Assembly (NCBI GenBank): GCA_000708835.1
Contig: DF237634.1
Coordinates: forward strand, 1 to 44,343
DNA length: 44,343 nucleotides
Origin: Klebsormidium nitens
Taxonomy: Eukaryota; Streptophyta; Klebsormidiophyceae; Klebsormidiales; Klebsormidiaceae
Direction of reading: 5' to 3'
A program made the translations under genes and the position numbers. The first letter of the stretch is position 1. Every line of letters begins with the position of its first letter. Below, one piece after another: positions 10,801 through 21,000 of this stretch. The notes beneath the pieces were generated by a model. That model was not told the origin of the DNA. It saw only the letters and a list, made by a program, of their open reading frames with translations, and searched no databases.

Positions 10801-13800
10801 GTAGCGTAGTTCCGAAGTCCACCCCTTCCTTCTTGTCCTCAGAGTTTTGCGAGACTTGTTGCGGAAGCTTTGGCGACTTGCTTAGAATTGTGTTCTCGGA
10901 AAGGAGGCGTCGGCAGGAATGACAGGGGTGCGGAGGCGACAAAAGCTGGCACAATTTGGCGGTCAAATGCCTGCGCTCTGGGACCTGGTTACAGTCCTGC
11001 TTTTTCCTTTCTGATGCTGCGATGCGCCTCTCTTTGTAGACGCAAATGTTCTTCGGTTGTTGAAAGTTTCAGGGCTGTGAGTGCCCGCTCAACGGCCATG
11101 ACGACGAGTTAGGCGATTGGCGCCGAAGCCCAAAGGTTGGGCTGCCAGAGAAGGCCAACGCCCTGCCATCTCTTCCACGTCTCCTCTAGTCCGTACCTGC
11201 GTTGTGCTTGCTCCATTATTCCAGGTTGGCATCATTCAGTCCCTGACTACTTGTGCGGGCTCGACGGTTGTGGATTATTCATGGGTATCTAAGCGGTTGT
11301 CTTTCAGACGAGCTGATTGCTTTGAGATTCTCTTGTGTGTTTGGTCCAACCAGGTTCTCTAAATGCTTTCAAAAGCGCTCTTCTTCCTTTCTTCATGATG
11401 CAATGGTAGTCCCTTTACCGGAACGAAATTTGATGGCAAGGACGAGTCGTTCTACTTGGGCCATGCGCTCAGGGCGTTCATGATACTCCTGACGCTGAAG
11501 AGTGCTCGCATATGTTCCGTGAGCACCGATTTCGTATTTGTCGTCCCGGAGCACTCTTGAGCAATATTCTACGCGTGTAGAAGGAAGCTTTAACGCGAAA
11601 GCGACCGGCCTTGGTTGAAGGGGGTCTGCCCCCTTCAACGCGTCGCTTTCAGTTTAACCCAAGCGCTTTGCATCAGCATCTCATCGATCAAGCACTGCTT
11701 CTTACCTCTGGGCTTGCATTTTAGCAACACAGGCACAGTCTCTACAGTACTGTCGTGGGACTAAGTCCCACGGCCCGGCTGTCAATCAGGTTTTTGAGGT
11801 CGCCTGCTGATTCCACCTCCAGTCGCACCTCCAGTCGCACCTGTGAAGTCGGCTACAACACCTGGCTCGTCCTTTTATAAAGAGACCAGTCCCTAACGTT
11901 GGTTCGATAGGCGTATGGGCGGTGCTGTTTATAGTCGAGAGAACGACTCTCGTAAATATTTATCCCATTGTTCAGATTTCTAAAAGTGGCTGGGACGAGA
12001 TTGCTTGCTGGGCCACGTGCTCACTTTGGTTACCATCTTCTGATGCTATGCTCACGTCTTGGTTGACCAGGTCCGCAAGATACTGAGACCAAAAGTGCAC
12101 ACGTGTGGAGCTTTCTAATCTGCCACCTGTCATCAGAGTGTTTCCCCACACATCTTGTGTCGGCGCTCGCTCCTTGGCTGCATCTTGCGGGAAAAGCCTC
12201 AGAGCCCCCACGCAACTGGTCTGTTTCTTTCGCTTCCGCCGTAACTTTCGCAAAGCTCGTGAAGTGTCCTTTTATGATGGAGAAGTTTGTTGGCTTTTCT
12301 CAGATGTTATGTGGGCAAGGATGAACGGGAGAAGGGTAATTTTGTACCACACATCTTATTCCATTTCTCTGATGCTCTTTGAAAAATCCGACTGTAGTGA
12401 CTAAATCCCTAGCTAAATCAGTGAAGAATTTAATACAATAAAAAGGATAGTCGTTTTGTCCTCTCCTTCTGAGACATGGTGCGTTACGTCGGAAAAGCTG
12501 GATCATTACAGAGCAAACACTGAGCCGACGAGTCCCTTGAAACTGGTTTCAGTTTTCCCCTGCCGTTTGGAATGCTTTGGTTCCTTAAGCAAAGGGGGCA
12601 TCGTTAGAACACCGACTTTCAGACCGGATGATTTGCTGCTGGAAATCGCAACAGGTGGGCAAGGCAGACAGCGATTTCAGTACTTGGCAACGACAAACTT
12701 TTAAGCATTCCAAAGAAGGCCTGGAGGAAGCTCTATATCTGCGGCTGTCCGATATAGTGGGTTTGCAAGCAGGCTGCAAAACCCCGCGCTTAGCCCCACC
12801 TCGAGAAACACTTACAGCGCCTCCGTGCCTGTACTCTAAAGCCTGAGCTTCGCAAACCTCGAAACGGTAGGCTTGCGGGTTGTGCCCCGAGGATCTCGTG
12901 GCCGCGGAAAATTCGAAGGCAAGGACAATTGGACACATTCTGGGTGACGTGCCCAGCTCACTTGGGTTGGACGCCTTGGAAACATCAATTATCTGTGTAG
13001 ACCGCATCAAGTCTTGAGTAATCATGCGGCTCTGCATAGGTATTGCAAATCACGATGGATACCGACGGCAGGGATGAAATCTGGTGTTTGGATACGTGCT
13101 GAACGCTGTCGCTGTGACAGACGCCGTTGAGAAAGCTGGTATGGGTCACTCCGTCGTGCAGAGCGTGTAGTTAAGAGCCCTCCGCTGCGGAGAACTAGTA
13201 CGACTCCGGAGGTTGGGTTGACCTGGGGTGTACTGCCCTGAACTTATTGTATGTTTGCAGGAGGTTAACCAGGCACTTAAACGTGTGCCTGCTGATGCCG
13301 TTGTGAACGTCCGAGATCATTCATATACATGCAGTGGTTTTTGAACCGCGTATTGCTCATGGCCTTCTCTGCTCGTCCGTGTGCGTTTCCGACCCCTTTC
13401 TTCGGGTATCCGCTCGCTTTTTATCATAAACTGGCGTAGTAACAAATGCAGAGCGCGGCCTTGAGCCGAAGTGGCAGCTTTCTCTGCACTGCTTTGCAAC
13501 TTGTTCCGTATCAACCTCTTGAAGTCGGCGCTGCACTCGCTATTAGTGCATGTTTTGCAATTTATTTTCCTGTGTTCAGACCGTCCTTGTAGCAGCTCGG
13601 ACTCCTTCGGTTACCCCACCTTTGTTGGTACCGCAACTCAACAAGGTCAAACAGCTCAATTTTGTGGCTGTGTCCTGTATGGGTCCCTTACTTAGGGGCC
13701 CAGCCTAGCCTGCTCACGCATCGGTTTCCCAACAGATTCACTGCGAACTTTTTTACGGCTGAAGTCGCGGTCCATCGCTCTCTGACTCCGGAACATACTT

Positions 13801-16800
13801 GGCCAGGCAATTCTGGGTTTGACGCCGTGTCTGGCTTTTACATCTATCTGGCCAGCACAAGGAGGCAATTCTGTGTCAGTAGAGCTTTCCAGACGTGCAT
13901 TCGCAAGGTGCTCCATGTCGTTCTGGGCTTGCTTGTGATCTCGGCGAGGACGAGGAAAGTTGGGCCGCTTTTAGAAGGGCCCAAACAATCCCTGCACCAA
14001 GCGCTTTTCAGACGCCGTTATTGTATTCGGTGCTTCAGTCTGACGAACCGCTTGGGCTACCGAGAATATGCTGACGTCACGTGCTGGCCCCCAGCCCTTT
14101 GTAATGGCCGTTTGTACGTGACTCGCCCGCTGCGGCTCTCAGGCAGAAGCAGCGTCTACCAACGACATGCCGTCCGTTGATCACTTCGTTTGCAAGTTTG
14201 AAGTAATACAAGGATTTGTGTAATAGGGAAGCGGGCACGGGCTACACGCTCACCGCAGCACGTGGTCTAGTATTCTTAAGTAAGCTTGAGTTGATGTCCT
14301 CTGTTTCCCCTGCCTGAATACGCTTTTCGTATGCAGAAACGCAGTTTGTTGTTCCCTCGAACTGCTTTTCCTTGGTTGCATTGGCTGTTTGATTGGTCGT
14401 ACTTTACCGCAGTCATTTGGCAACGACAGGTTGTGAGTTTTTCATGGGCTAGCGTGAAACTGAGCTTGTGTTTCTTCTGCTTGAGGCCAAGGATGGCTTG
14501 ACAAACCTGGGCGACGCGCCCAAATTGTGTACGCTTGGCGACAAAATTCTCTTGGTAAATCTGTCAACCTTTGACTCCCGTTCCCTGCTGTCTGCTTTGG
14601 TGAGAACTGATTGTGACTTGGGTTGCAACGTCGTCGGACAAGTGTGTGAGTTCCACTTTGGATGGCCGCCTAACTGTTCTCAGCGCTAGTTCCACGAGTT
14701 TTCGGCAGGTCAAGAAGGCTCTATAAGAAGCTAGCCGTGACGGAGTGTCGTTCTCCTGACTGCTCTGGCAATCTGAGTCGACCTTCGCTGCTTTTCTTCT
14801 GCTTTTTTGGCAGTCGAAGCAAACCTGCCTTTATCGTCAGAACACTAAAACAGTGTGGTCCGTCGCCGCGTCAGTATCGTGGACAATCCCCGAGTCAGAC
14901 ATTGCGCTTCAAACACTGACGCCCGAATTTAGCCTGAGATTGTCTGCCTTCAGCCCGTGGAAGGGTGGCATTGCGAAGCTGTTCGACTATATGTTATGGG
15001 TGGGCGCTCAACCGGGCTCTAATTTCGCAGCCTTCATATGCAGGTGAAAGTTCCGCGGCTGAACGGCGGCCGCCTGGGAGTGCTGGCAACAAGATCGCCC
15101 CACCGGCCGTGCCCCATCGGGCTCAGCGTTGCGAAGGTGAGCTCATCCGCCTAACCGTTCCGCCATTTTTGATTGACCTGCGCTTTACGTTTGTGTCGTC
15201 AGGAGCATCATCAATTGTCATGCTACTGTACCGCCCGATAAAAGTGGAGAAGAGTTTGGGTGTTGGCTTGGCGTGCTCTCAGGGAAAGGGAGGGGGTTTG
15301 AGTAGACAAACGCAAGAGTTATTCTTGAAGCAATCACAGGTCGAAATCTGATCTGGCTTGGCTCTCGCATGTATAGGCTGGAAGGAATCACTTCCGCCAA
15401 CTCCCATGTCTTTGTTCGTTCATGAATGAATTTTTCGGTCAATCACTGAAATGTTGTTCTTTGGCATTTTTGCGGGTCTTCAAACGGGCATCAATCCTTT
15501 CGAAGGGGCCATCGTTGAAGATTCAGAGTGCAGGCCATCGGCGCCCTGTTGTAATATCTCCTCGTATTGACAGGCTTTTGCTTCAACCGGTTGCTAACGG
15601 GTGACAGATGGCCCTGTCCAGATTGACCGTGTAGACGGGCCGAAGTTGTACCTCTCCGGAGTGGACATCGTCGATGGTTCGGTGAGTCGGTAAGGCTCGC
15701 TTTACTTTCACAATGGCCCGCTTCTTGTTGCTCTATGATACACGCTTTTTGCTTTCGGAGCTCGCTGTCTTCTGCCTGGTCACGCTATTTTCGGTGACAA
15801 GGTCGTTTGTTTGATCGTTCTTTGGGTTGTTGGGTCCCAAACGCTTAAAACATCTTTCCTATATGGCGGTTGTGACTGATTCTAACGTCCTTTGGCTGAG
15901 AGCTTGTTCAATCTCGATCGTAACGCCGACGGAAACGTCAGGCCACACTTCAGAACCCATGATACCTTTCACTCCGATTGTGACCTCCGCTAGTTGGCCG
16001 ACCGGAAGCCCATTTTAAGCCGTGCCGGATCTGAAATGTGATGTCCTGCTCCGTGCGCCAAAGGAGATCTTGAGTTCTCAGCTTAGAGTCTTGGAAATTC
16101 CAGGCCTTTCCAAACCCTGTTACGCTTCTTCACTGCAGCCGGTGCTGGACGTGAAGCCGTACCTGGCGTACTGCGATGCGGTGCCCGGCACGTCCGCGCC
16201 TTTTTGGGTTGAGGTACGGACGTCCGTACGCTCCTTTTTGTTCCACGTGTCCAACGCGGCTCTCCAATCAGGAAAAAGTCATGGCCCAAGGCCAGAGATC
16301 TTCTGTGGTGATTGAAAGGCTGATTTAGGATGCGATACTATGCATCAGTTTGACAACCATCCCGTTGCAAAGCCCAACATGTCAAAAGCGAAGGAGAGGC
16401 GAATGCAACGCGAAGACCACGCGATGTCAATCAGCCTCAGGTTCTGCGTGCCAGTCACGTTGGAGGTTCTAATACTTGGTCGCGATCTGCAATCTTGCAC
16501 CCTACGAAGAGGCTGCGGAGTCGAAGGGGCGCACTTAAGTCCGTCTTGCGGCCAAAGTTTGTGGTGTAAAGTTCGGCAATATCCCTGAGCAGACCAAAGA
16601 TGCCACGAGCTCGCTTCATGGCCAGGAACTAGATCGAGAGGCGATCTTTGTTTTCCGAGCAGGCGTCCGGGGCAGCGGACCCGCTTCTCTTGGCGGACGT
16701 GAGTTTTGCTGCCGGCGTGGTGGAAGCACTGGACTCACTCTGGGAGAAAGTGGTGAGAGCTCACGTTCTGGGTCAGTCCGAACACGTTTCCGTTTTCAGC

Positions 16801-18051
16801 ATTGCTTGTTATTGAGAACGAGTAGCCAGATGACGTACCTCATTTTGTGATGTCACTTTTGTTTCGCTGCCGTTGTGGCCGAAGTACTAAATTCGCTGTG
16901 GGAAGAGATGGTGCGAGGACACATTTCTGGGTCCTTTGAAGACATTTTCCTTTCTAGCCTCTTTGTTTCTCTTCCCGGGATAGTAAGATGATTACCTGTC
17001 TGCAGGGCAAGCGTTCCCTGGACCACCGCCCAGAGGAGCTAATCGGAAGCGGAAACTAGGTTTCGTTTGTCACACCTCTTGGTAGGGCAAGGGTTCTTTG
17101 TCGTCCTTAACCAAAATCCTTATATCAAACTTTGACGTGTTCGCACCCGAACCGAGCCTAACCCCCTTACTAACCACCTCAAAGACCCTGACCCCTCTTC
17201 CAACCACCTTATTGCAGGGCAAACGTTTCCTGCACGACAGCCCAGAGGAGCTGCTTGCGCTGGTCGCCTAAAGTGCTGGCCCGAAACATCCGGGCGCAGA
17301 ATATCCGCGGATTTTAACCTGATGAAAGGGTTGACGAAACCGAACCCACCCTAACCCCAGACTAACCACCTCTTTGCAGGGCAAACGGTCCCTGTACGAC
17401 AGCCCCGAGGAGCTGCTGGCGCTGGTCGCCCAAGTGCTGTCCCGGGACATTCGGTCGGTACACCAGCGGCAGTCGCTACACGTGGCAACGCGCCCGGCTT
17501 CAGCCCCCGGGGAAACTAGAGGCGGCGACAAGGAGGTGGGGTTGGTAACATCAGACATCCGGTCGGTGGACCAGCGGCAGTCGCCGCACGTGGCAACGCG
17601 CTCGGGTTTATCGCCCGGGAAAATTATAGGCGGCGACAAGGTCGCGGGGATGGAAGTCGGGGTGTCAGGCGAGGGAGCAAAAGTACGGGAGGACAGTGGG
17701 GCCGGCGAGAGTTTTGCCGAATGGAGGGAAGACAGCGGAATCGCCGCTGCCGATTGGAGAACAGACAGTGCTGACGGGATGGGGGTAAACGATGCCGGTT
17801 GTTTGCAAATGGGGGATGGTGGGCAAAGTGAGGAAGGCGTGCGGACAGAAGAAAGCTCGACAAGTTCGGAGGTAGATAAATCTGGCATACAATCAGAAAG
17901 AGAATGTCGGCAGTGCTTAGGAATGAAACCTGAGGTTTCAGGAAGCGGACATGCAGTGACGTACCATCTTAAAGTGGAAGGAGTAGACTTTAGCTACAGA
18001 GTTGACTTAAACGGGCGTGTTCACGTCTACCGGGCAGATTTGAGCTCATAG
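7863..18051 (+). CDS. TRMO: tRNA (adenine37-N6)-methyltransferase TrmO, membrane-anchored plant type, 490 aa, eight exons
   Basis: Exons: 7863-8051, 8950-9047, 9677-9872, 15044-15136, 15622-15681, 16139-16213, 16663-16752, 17380-18051. All phases agree. TrmO (TsaA/YaeB/UPF0066 family) uses S-adenosylmethionine to methylate t6A37 to m6t6A in threonine tRNA (GGU), tuning decoding. Residues 15-33 are a hydrophobic helix followed by a basic coiled stretch (LQERLSKEEKERAAERAGR), an N-terminus also seen in plant homologues. The barrel core shows YPFTPIGTLRSCFSTR (81-96), NGTPRQPLLVPL from 97, YSHCWVLYVFHENTDL in exon 3, ATRSPHRPCPIGLS (176-189), LYLSGVDIVDGS in exon 5, and PVLDVKPYLAYCDAV in exon 6. 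Exon 7 (DPLLLADVSFAAGVVEAL) and exon 8 (SPEELLALVAQVLSRDIRS, then VTYHLKVEGVDFSYRVDL near the end) match the plant C-terminal region. Intron 1 begins GC rather than GT. Intron 3 is 5.2 kb. Residues about 290-360 hold a duplicated DIRS repeat, followed by a low-complexity Gly/Asp/Ser insert. Function is confident; subcellular site is not. Confidence 0.92.
11597..11650. repeat. Inverted repeat (two-part hairpin) in TRMO intron 3
   Basis: GAAAGCGAC at 11597-11605 pairs with GTCGCTTTC at 11642-11650. Inside, an 11-bp arm GTTGAAGGGGG (11614-11624) pairs perfectly with 11629-11639 around a 4-nt loop TCTG. The two stems are separated by 8 unpaired bases on one side and 2 on the other. Confidence 0.8.
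11754..11772. repeat. 19-nt palindrome
   Basis: CGTGGGACT and AGTCCCACG form perfect 9-bp arms around one central base. It lies 104 bp from the larger hairpin in the same intron. Confidence 0.8.
11814..11842. repeat. 12-bp tandem repeat, 2.4 copies
   Basis: The unit CACCTCCAGTCG occurs twice and then starts a third time (CACCT). Confidence 0.85.
16214..16229. repeat. Perfect 16-bp palindrome at the 5' splice site of TRMO exon 6
   Basis: GTACGGACGTCCGTAC is its own reverse complement. Its first two bases are the GT of the intron that follows the exon ending ...PFWVE, so the donor site can in principle be sequestered in a hairpin. Confidence 0.75.
16847..16910 (+). pseudogene. Decayed duplicate of TRMO exon 7
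   Basis: This segment resembles 16694-16752 and is followed by a donor-like GTGCGA and an intron stretch that also resembles the one after exon 7. One frame still reads AAVVAEVLNSLWEEM against AAGVVEALDSLWEKV in the working exon. No usable AG acceptor lies directly before it, and small indels shift its 5' part out of frame, so it should not be spliced in. Confidence 0.75.
17006..17059 (+). pseudogene. Duplicate of the start of TRMO exon 8 (copy a), possible alternative terminal exon
   Basis: After a good CTGCAG acceptor it reads GKRSLDHRPEELIGSGN and then TAG, against GKRSLYDSPEELLALVA in the true exon 8. Its phase matches exon 7, so splicing to it would give a shortened TrmO lacking the C-terminal region. 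Whether it is ever used is unknown. Confidence 0.75.
17086..17106 (+). pseudogene. Degenerate fragment of TRMO exon 8 start (copy b)
   Basis: After a TAG acceptor-like site it reads GKGSLSS, matching only the first codons of the exon. This is the weakest of the copies and could be a coincidence of a short match. Confidence 0.45.
17218..17312 (+). pseudogene. Duplicate of TRMO exon 8 start (copy c), frameshifted
   Basis: After ATTGCAG it reads GKRFLHDSPEELLALVA and then TAA. DNA similarity to the true exon continues past the stop (AAGTGCTGGCCCGAAACATCC), with an extra base causing the frameshift. The upstream intron also resembles that before exon 8, with repeated CTAACC and CCACCT words. Confidence 0.85.
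17446..17652 (+). repeat. In-frame 108-nt tandem duplication within TRMO exon 8
   Basis: Copy 1 starts at 17446 and copy 2 at 17554. Both encode DIRSV-QRQS-HVATR, then a Pro/Gly linker, then GGDK. The motif DIRS..QR is normally single in plant TrmO proteins, so this protein carries it twice, 36 residues apart. Confidence 0.88.
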
Positions 18052-21000
18052 TTGGACAGCACGTATGTCTTTTGGTTAGTCAAGGTCGCTTTCGATGAAA
18101 AGTTTTTGCGCATGGTAATTGACGCTGCCAGAAGCATTTTATGCCTTCCTTTCTTCTCACGTACTGGGCGATATTTCTAGCACCTCGAGCACATGACAGC
18201 ACGGGCAATAACAAGTGCGGGCTCCTCGGCCGTTCTCCAATGTCCAGTCTAGGTTTGGGAAACGGGTGACGGTGCTGCGTCAACGTTTGATTCAATGATT
18301 GTTGCACATTCCAAACTGAGGAGTCTGTTTACTGATCTATTATTGTAAGTACTTGCAGATTTTGGACCGGGCTTGTTGATCTCATTCCTTTTAATCAATC
18401 TGTTGTTTCCGAGCTGGAATACGGCGCCTCTTTAAGGCCGATCATCTTCTCGTGAGTGCCTGGAAATCGTCCGGTCTCATCACTTCTTGATACCGTACTG
18501 GTTGGCCATTGGAGTTGGAACGGCTGTAAGTTGACGGGCCACGTAATGATGGTGCGCTCCAATATAAAGGCCTTTTGCCGAACGAGCAAGCGACTTCCAC
18601 TTCTCTTAAAGGATAACAAGGCTCCTGACGCTGTCACGTGGCACTTTGCCGTGGCAACGTGCCAGCTCGGAGTCATATGAAGCGAGCACTGCTCGGGGCT
18701 CTATGCGTCTCGACGCCAGCATGGACGTGACCTCAAGGCTCTGTGAAGCTAAGGTCCAGGTTGAGGAAGGGTGGTGAGTCGAGCTTGCGGAGTGGTGTGG
18801 CTGCTTATTCTTGTATACCATCTGCCAAGTCGATTTTGAGTTTGGCCCCCAATGTATTCTTGCATGCGACCATCGTACTCCCTAGTGTGCTGAAAGTCTC
18901 GTGATCTTCATCAAGGGTGGCCGTTCAGAAATATGGCGCTGTGCCTGTCTTCGCGACTTGATGCTGAAGTCGCGATTCTGAGTCCGGGCAAACTACCAGT
19001 TTGAGGTTGCGGCGCTCTACCGTGTGCTGTCTTACAGATCGGTGCAGTTTCTTATACGCTTTCCGAATGAGACCTCGATTGTCAATCTTTTGATTGCCGG
19101 CCGCTCATGATTCAGCAAGGATTGGGTGCCCAACACGAGATTTTTATGATCTACTATAAGAGCCCATTGAGTGCCGTCAAAGCGGCAGGAACGCTCTGCG
19201 AAGCCCTCCACGTGTGCATGCGCAATTACCCGCCACTTATGCTGGTATGGCACTATAGGCCATGATGGCGTCCGACACGGCCGTAAGGCCACATTTGGTC
19301 AATGTCACTGCCTGATATGCCGGGGTTGCTGATGCTTCTTCTGATGCCTTTTCCCCATGCTCATTTTGCTCTTCTAACCTGCAAGGATCCTCTTCAAAGC
19401 CTCGAGAGTTTGCCAGAATCGATGAGTTCCTGCTGCATGTGTACGTGGAAGCTTAAGCGTTTTCTCCGATTAAGCCGATCTTGCTTCTGTAGACTGTTCG
19501 AAACGCTTCTCTTTGGGCCTTTTTCTAGTACGTAACGGATGGCGCAACAACCTGTATCGGTAGACTCCACCTCATTTTCTCCTGACTGGACACGAAAAGC
19601 GTATCAGTGTAAGCGTTGCCAGGTTTGTTGCCATGTGCTTTTGGCTACTGCATCCTACAGGTTTTCTGCCGCGCACAACGTCGCTCACAACGATTATACC
19701 TGCTTTGTTTTCAGTAACGTACCGTCAGAATGGCTAACGGATGTCTCTCGCTCGTGTTGGAGTATCGGCTTATGCGTTACGTGCGGCTGACCTTGGGACA
19801 CAATTGTGAATGTTTTAGAGGACGTACAGTCCTATGCCTAATCTGAGCTTTCTCCATTCAATCCTTGAAGCTGTGGCCTGTTTCGACTTCTGCGCGAACT
19901 TCGGCTTTCCCGCTCGGTTCAATTTTTGTGTGTCCTCGTTCTAGCAAAGCTTTGCAGTTTTTGGCTCCGCCCGCAGTTCTCCCGAAATTCCGCAAAATTT
20001 CTTCCCTGGAAACCCGTACAATTACGTTCCTGTTAGTTGTTCTGACCCAGTCAAGGGCAGTGATGGATTTTCATGCGGGGCCGCAATCTAGTCTGCTTAT
20101 CAGCCCCAATCAGATGCTAAGTCCAGCTGCCGCGAAAACTGCAACATGCAATTTTCAATTGTCGATGTCGTCTTTTGGCTCCAGCTGCGCGATTGCGCCC
20201 ATCGTGTCTCATGTCTCCTTCCAAACCTTACCGTCCCTTCTTCTCCTGTGAAGCTTGATTGATATCGACAAATCCGAGGTCTCTTGCGGCAAAGATGGTT
20301 CTGTTGTTGGGCTGCTAATGAGCTTAAAGCGTTCATGTTCTCGACGCTGACGCCACCTCCCGTCGCTAAGTACCTTCTGATCAAAGCAGTTTGGTGCATC
20401 CGCTGGTGACTTTTGGGCCGGGATAAACGCGTACAACCAGTCTCCAAGCACCACTCCCTTTCGGCTCTTTCTTGAAAGAAGCTTTCCTCTCCATTATTCC
20501 TCTTCTTTCTGTGGACCGGGCACTGAGTGGTGCTGAATTCGCATTGTATTTGAAGTCGAAAAACGGCTCTTCAATTTTGTCGATCGTAACCGGCGCTCAG
20601 AAAGCTCGTGACGACTTTTATCGTCGCACCAAGGAAGAGGCTGCTCTGACAAGATTGGAAGTGGTCTTTAAGCGTTATGGCGGGTTCGGCAGGATCCCCA
20701 TTGGTCATGAGCGCCCTTATTACTCGGTGATTCCTGCCTTTGTTGCACATCCAACACCCGTACGACATGGATGATTGGGTTCTCGGAAAAGCGGTAAGTG
20801 CTGGCAAAGATGGATGTGGATGTGGGCTGCGCCATTGCGAAGGCTCACCGCCTGGGCGACAACCCCTCCAGACGCCCCTTAGCTGTCAACGGCTTCGGAA
20901 TTTTACGTTGAGTAAGGGCTTCCTGCATAAAGAACTTTATTGCCAACAACGCCTTTATAGCGTCTTACTGAGCATTTCCTGAGGCTTTTGATTGAATTGA

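Larger units (their letters stand above)
9873..15043 (+). other. 5.2-kb third intron of TRMO
   Basis: This intron separates the exon ending ...NKNFRAK from the exon starting VKVPRLNGG, which are contiguous in the protein family. It is far longer than the other TRMO introns (about 0.45-0.9 kb). It holds no recognisable gene. The longest open frame (13662-14180, 172 codons) has no family signature and is best read as chance. It does contain a strong hairpin (11597-11650), a 19-nt palindrome (11754-11772) and a 12-bp tandem repeat (11814-11842), which may mark an old insertion. Confidence 0.6.

Noticed and set aside
13662-14180. 172-codon plus-strand open frame in TRMO intron 3
   Set aside because: Composition is not protein-like, no family motif is present, and it lies between two exons that must be spliced together.
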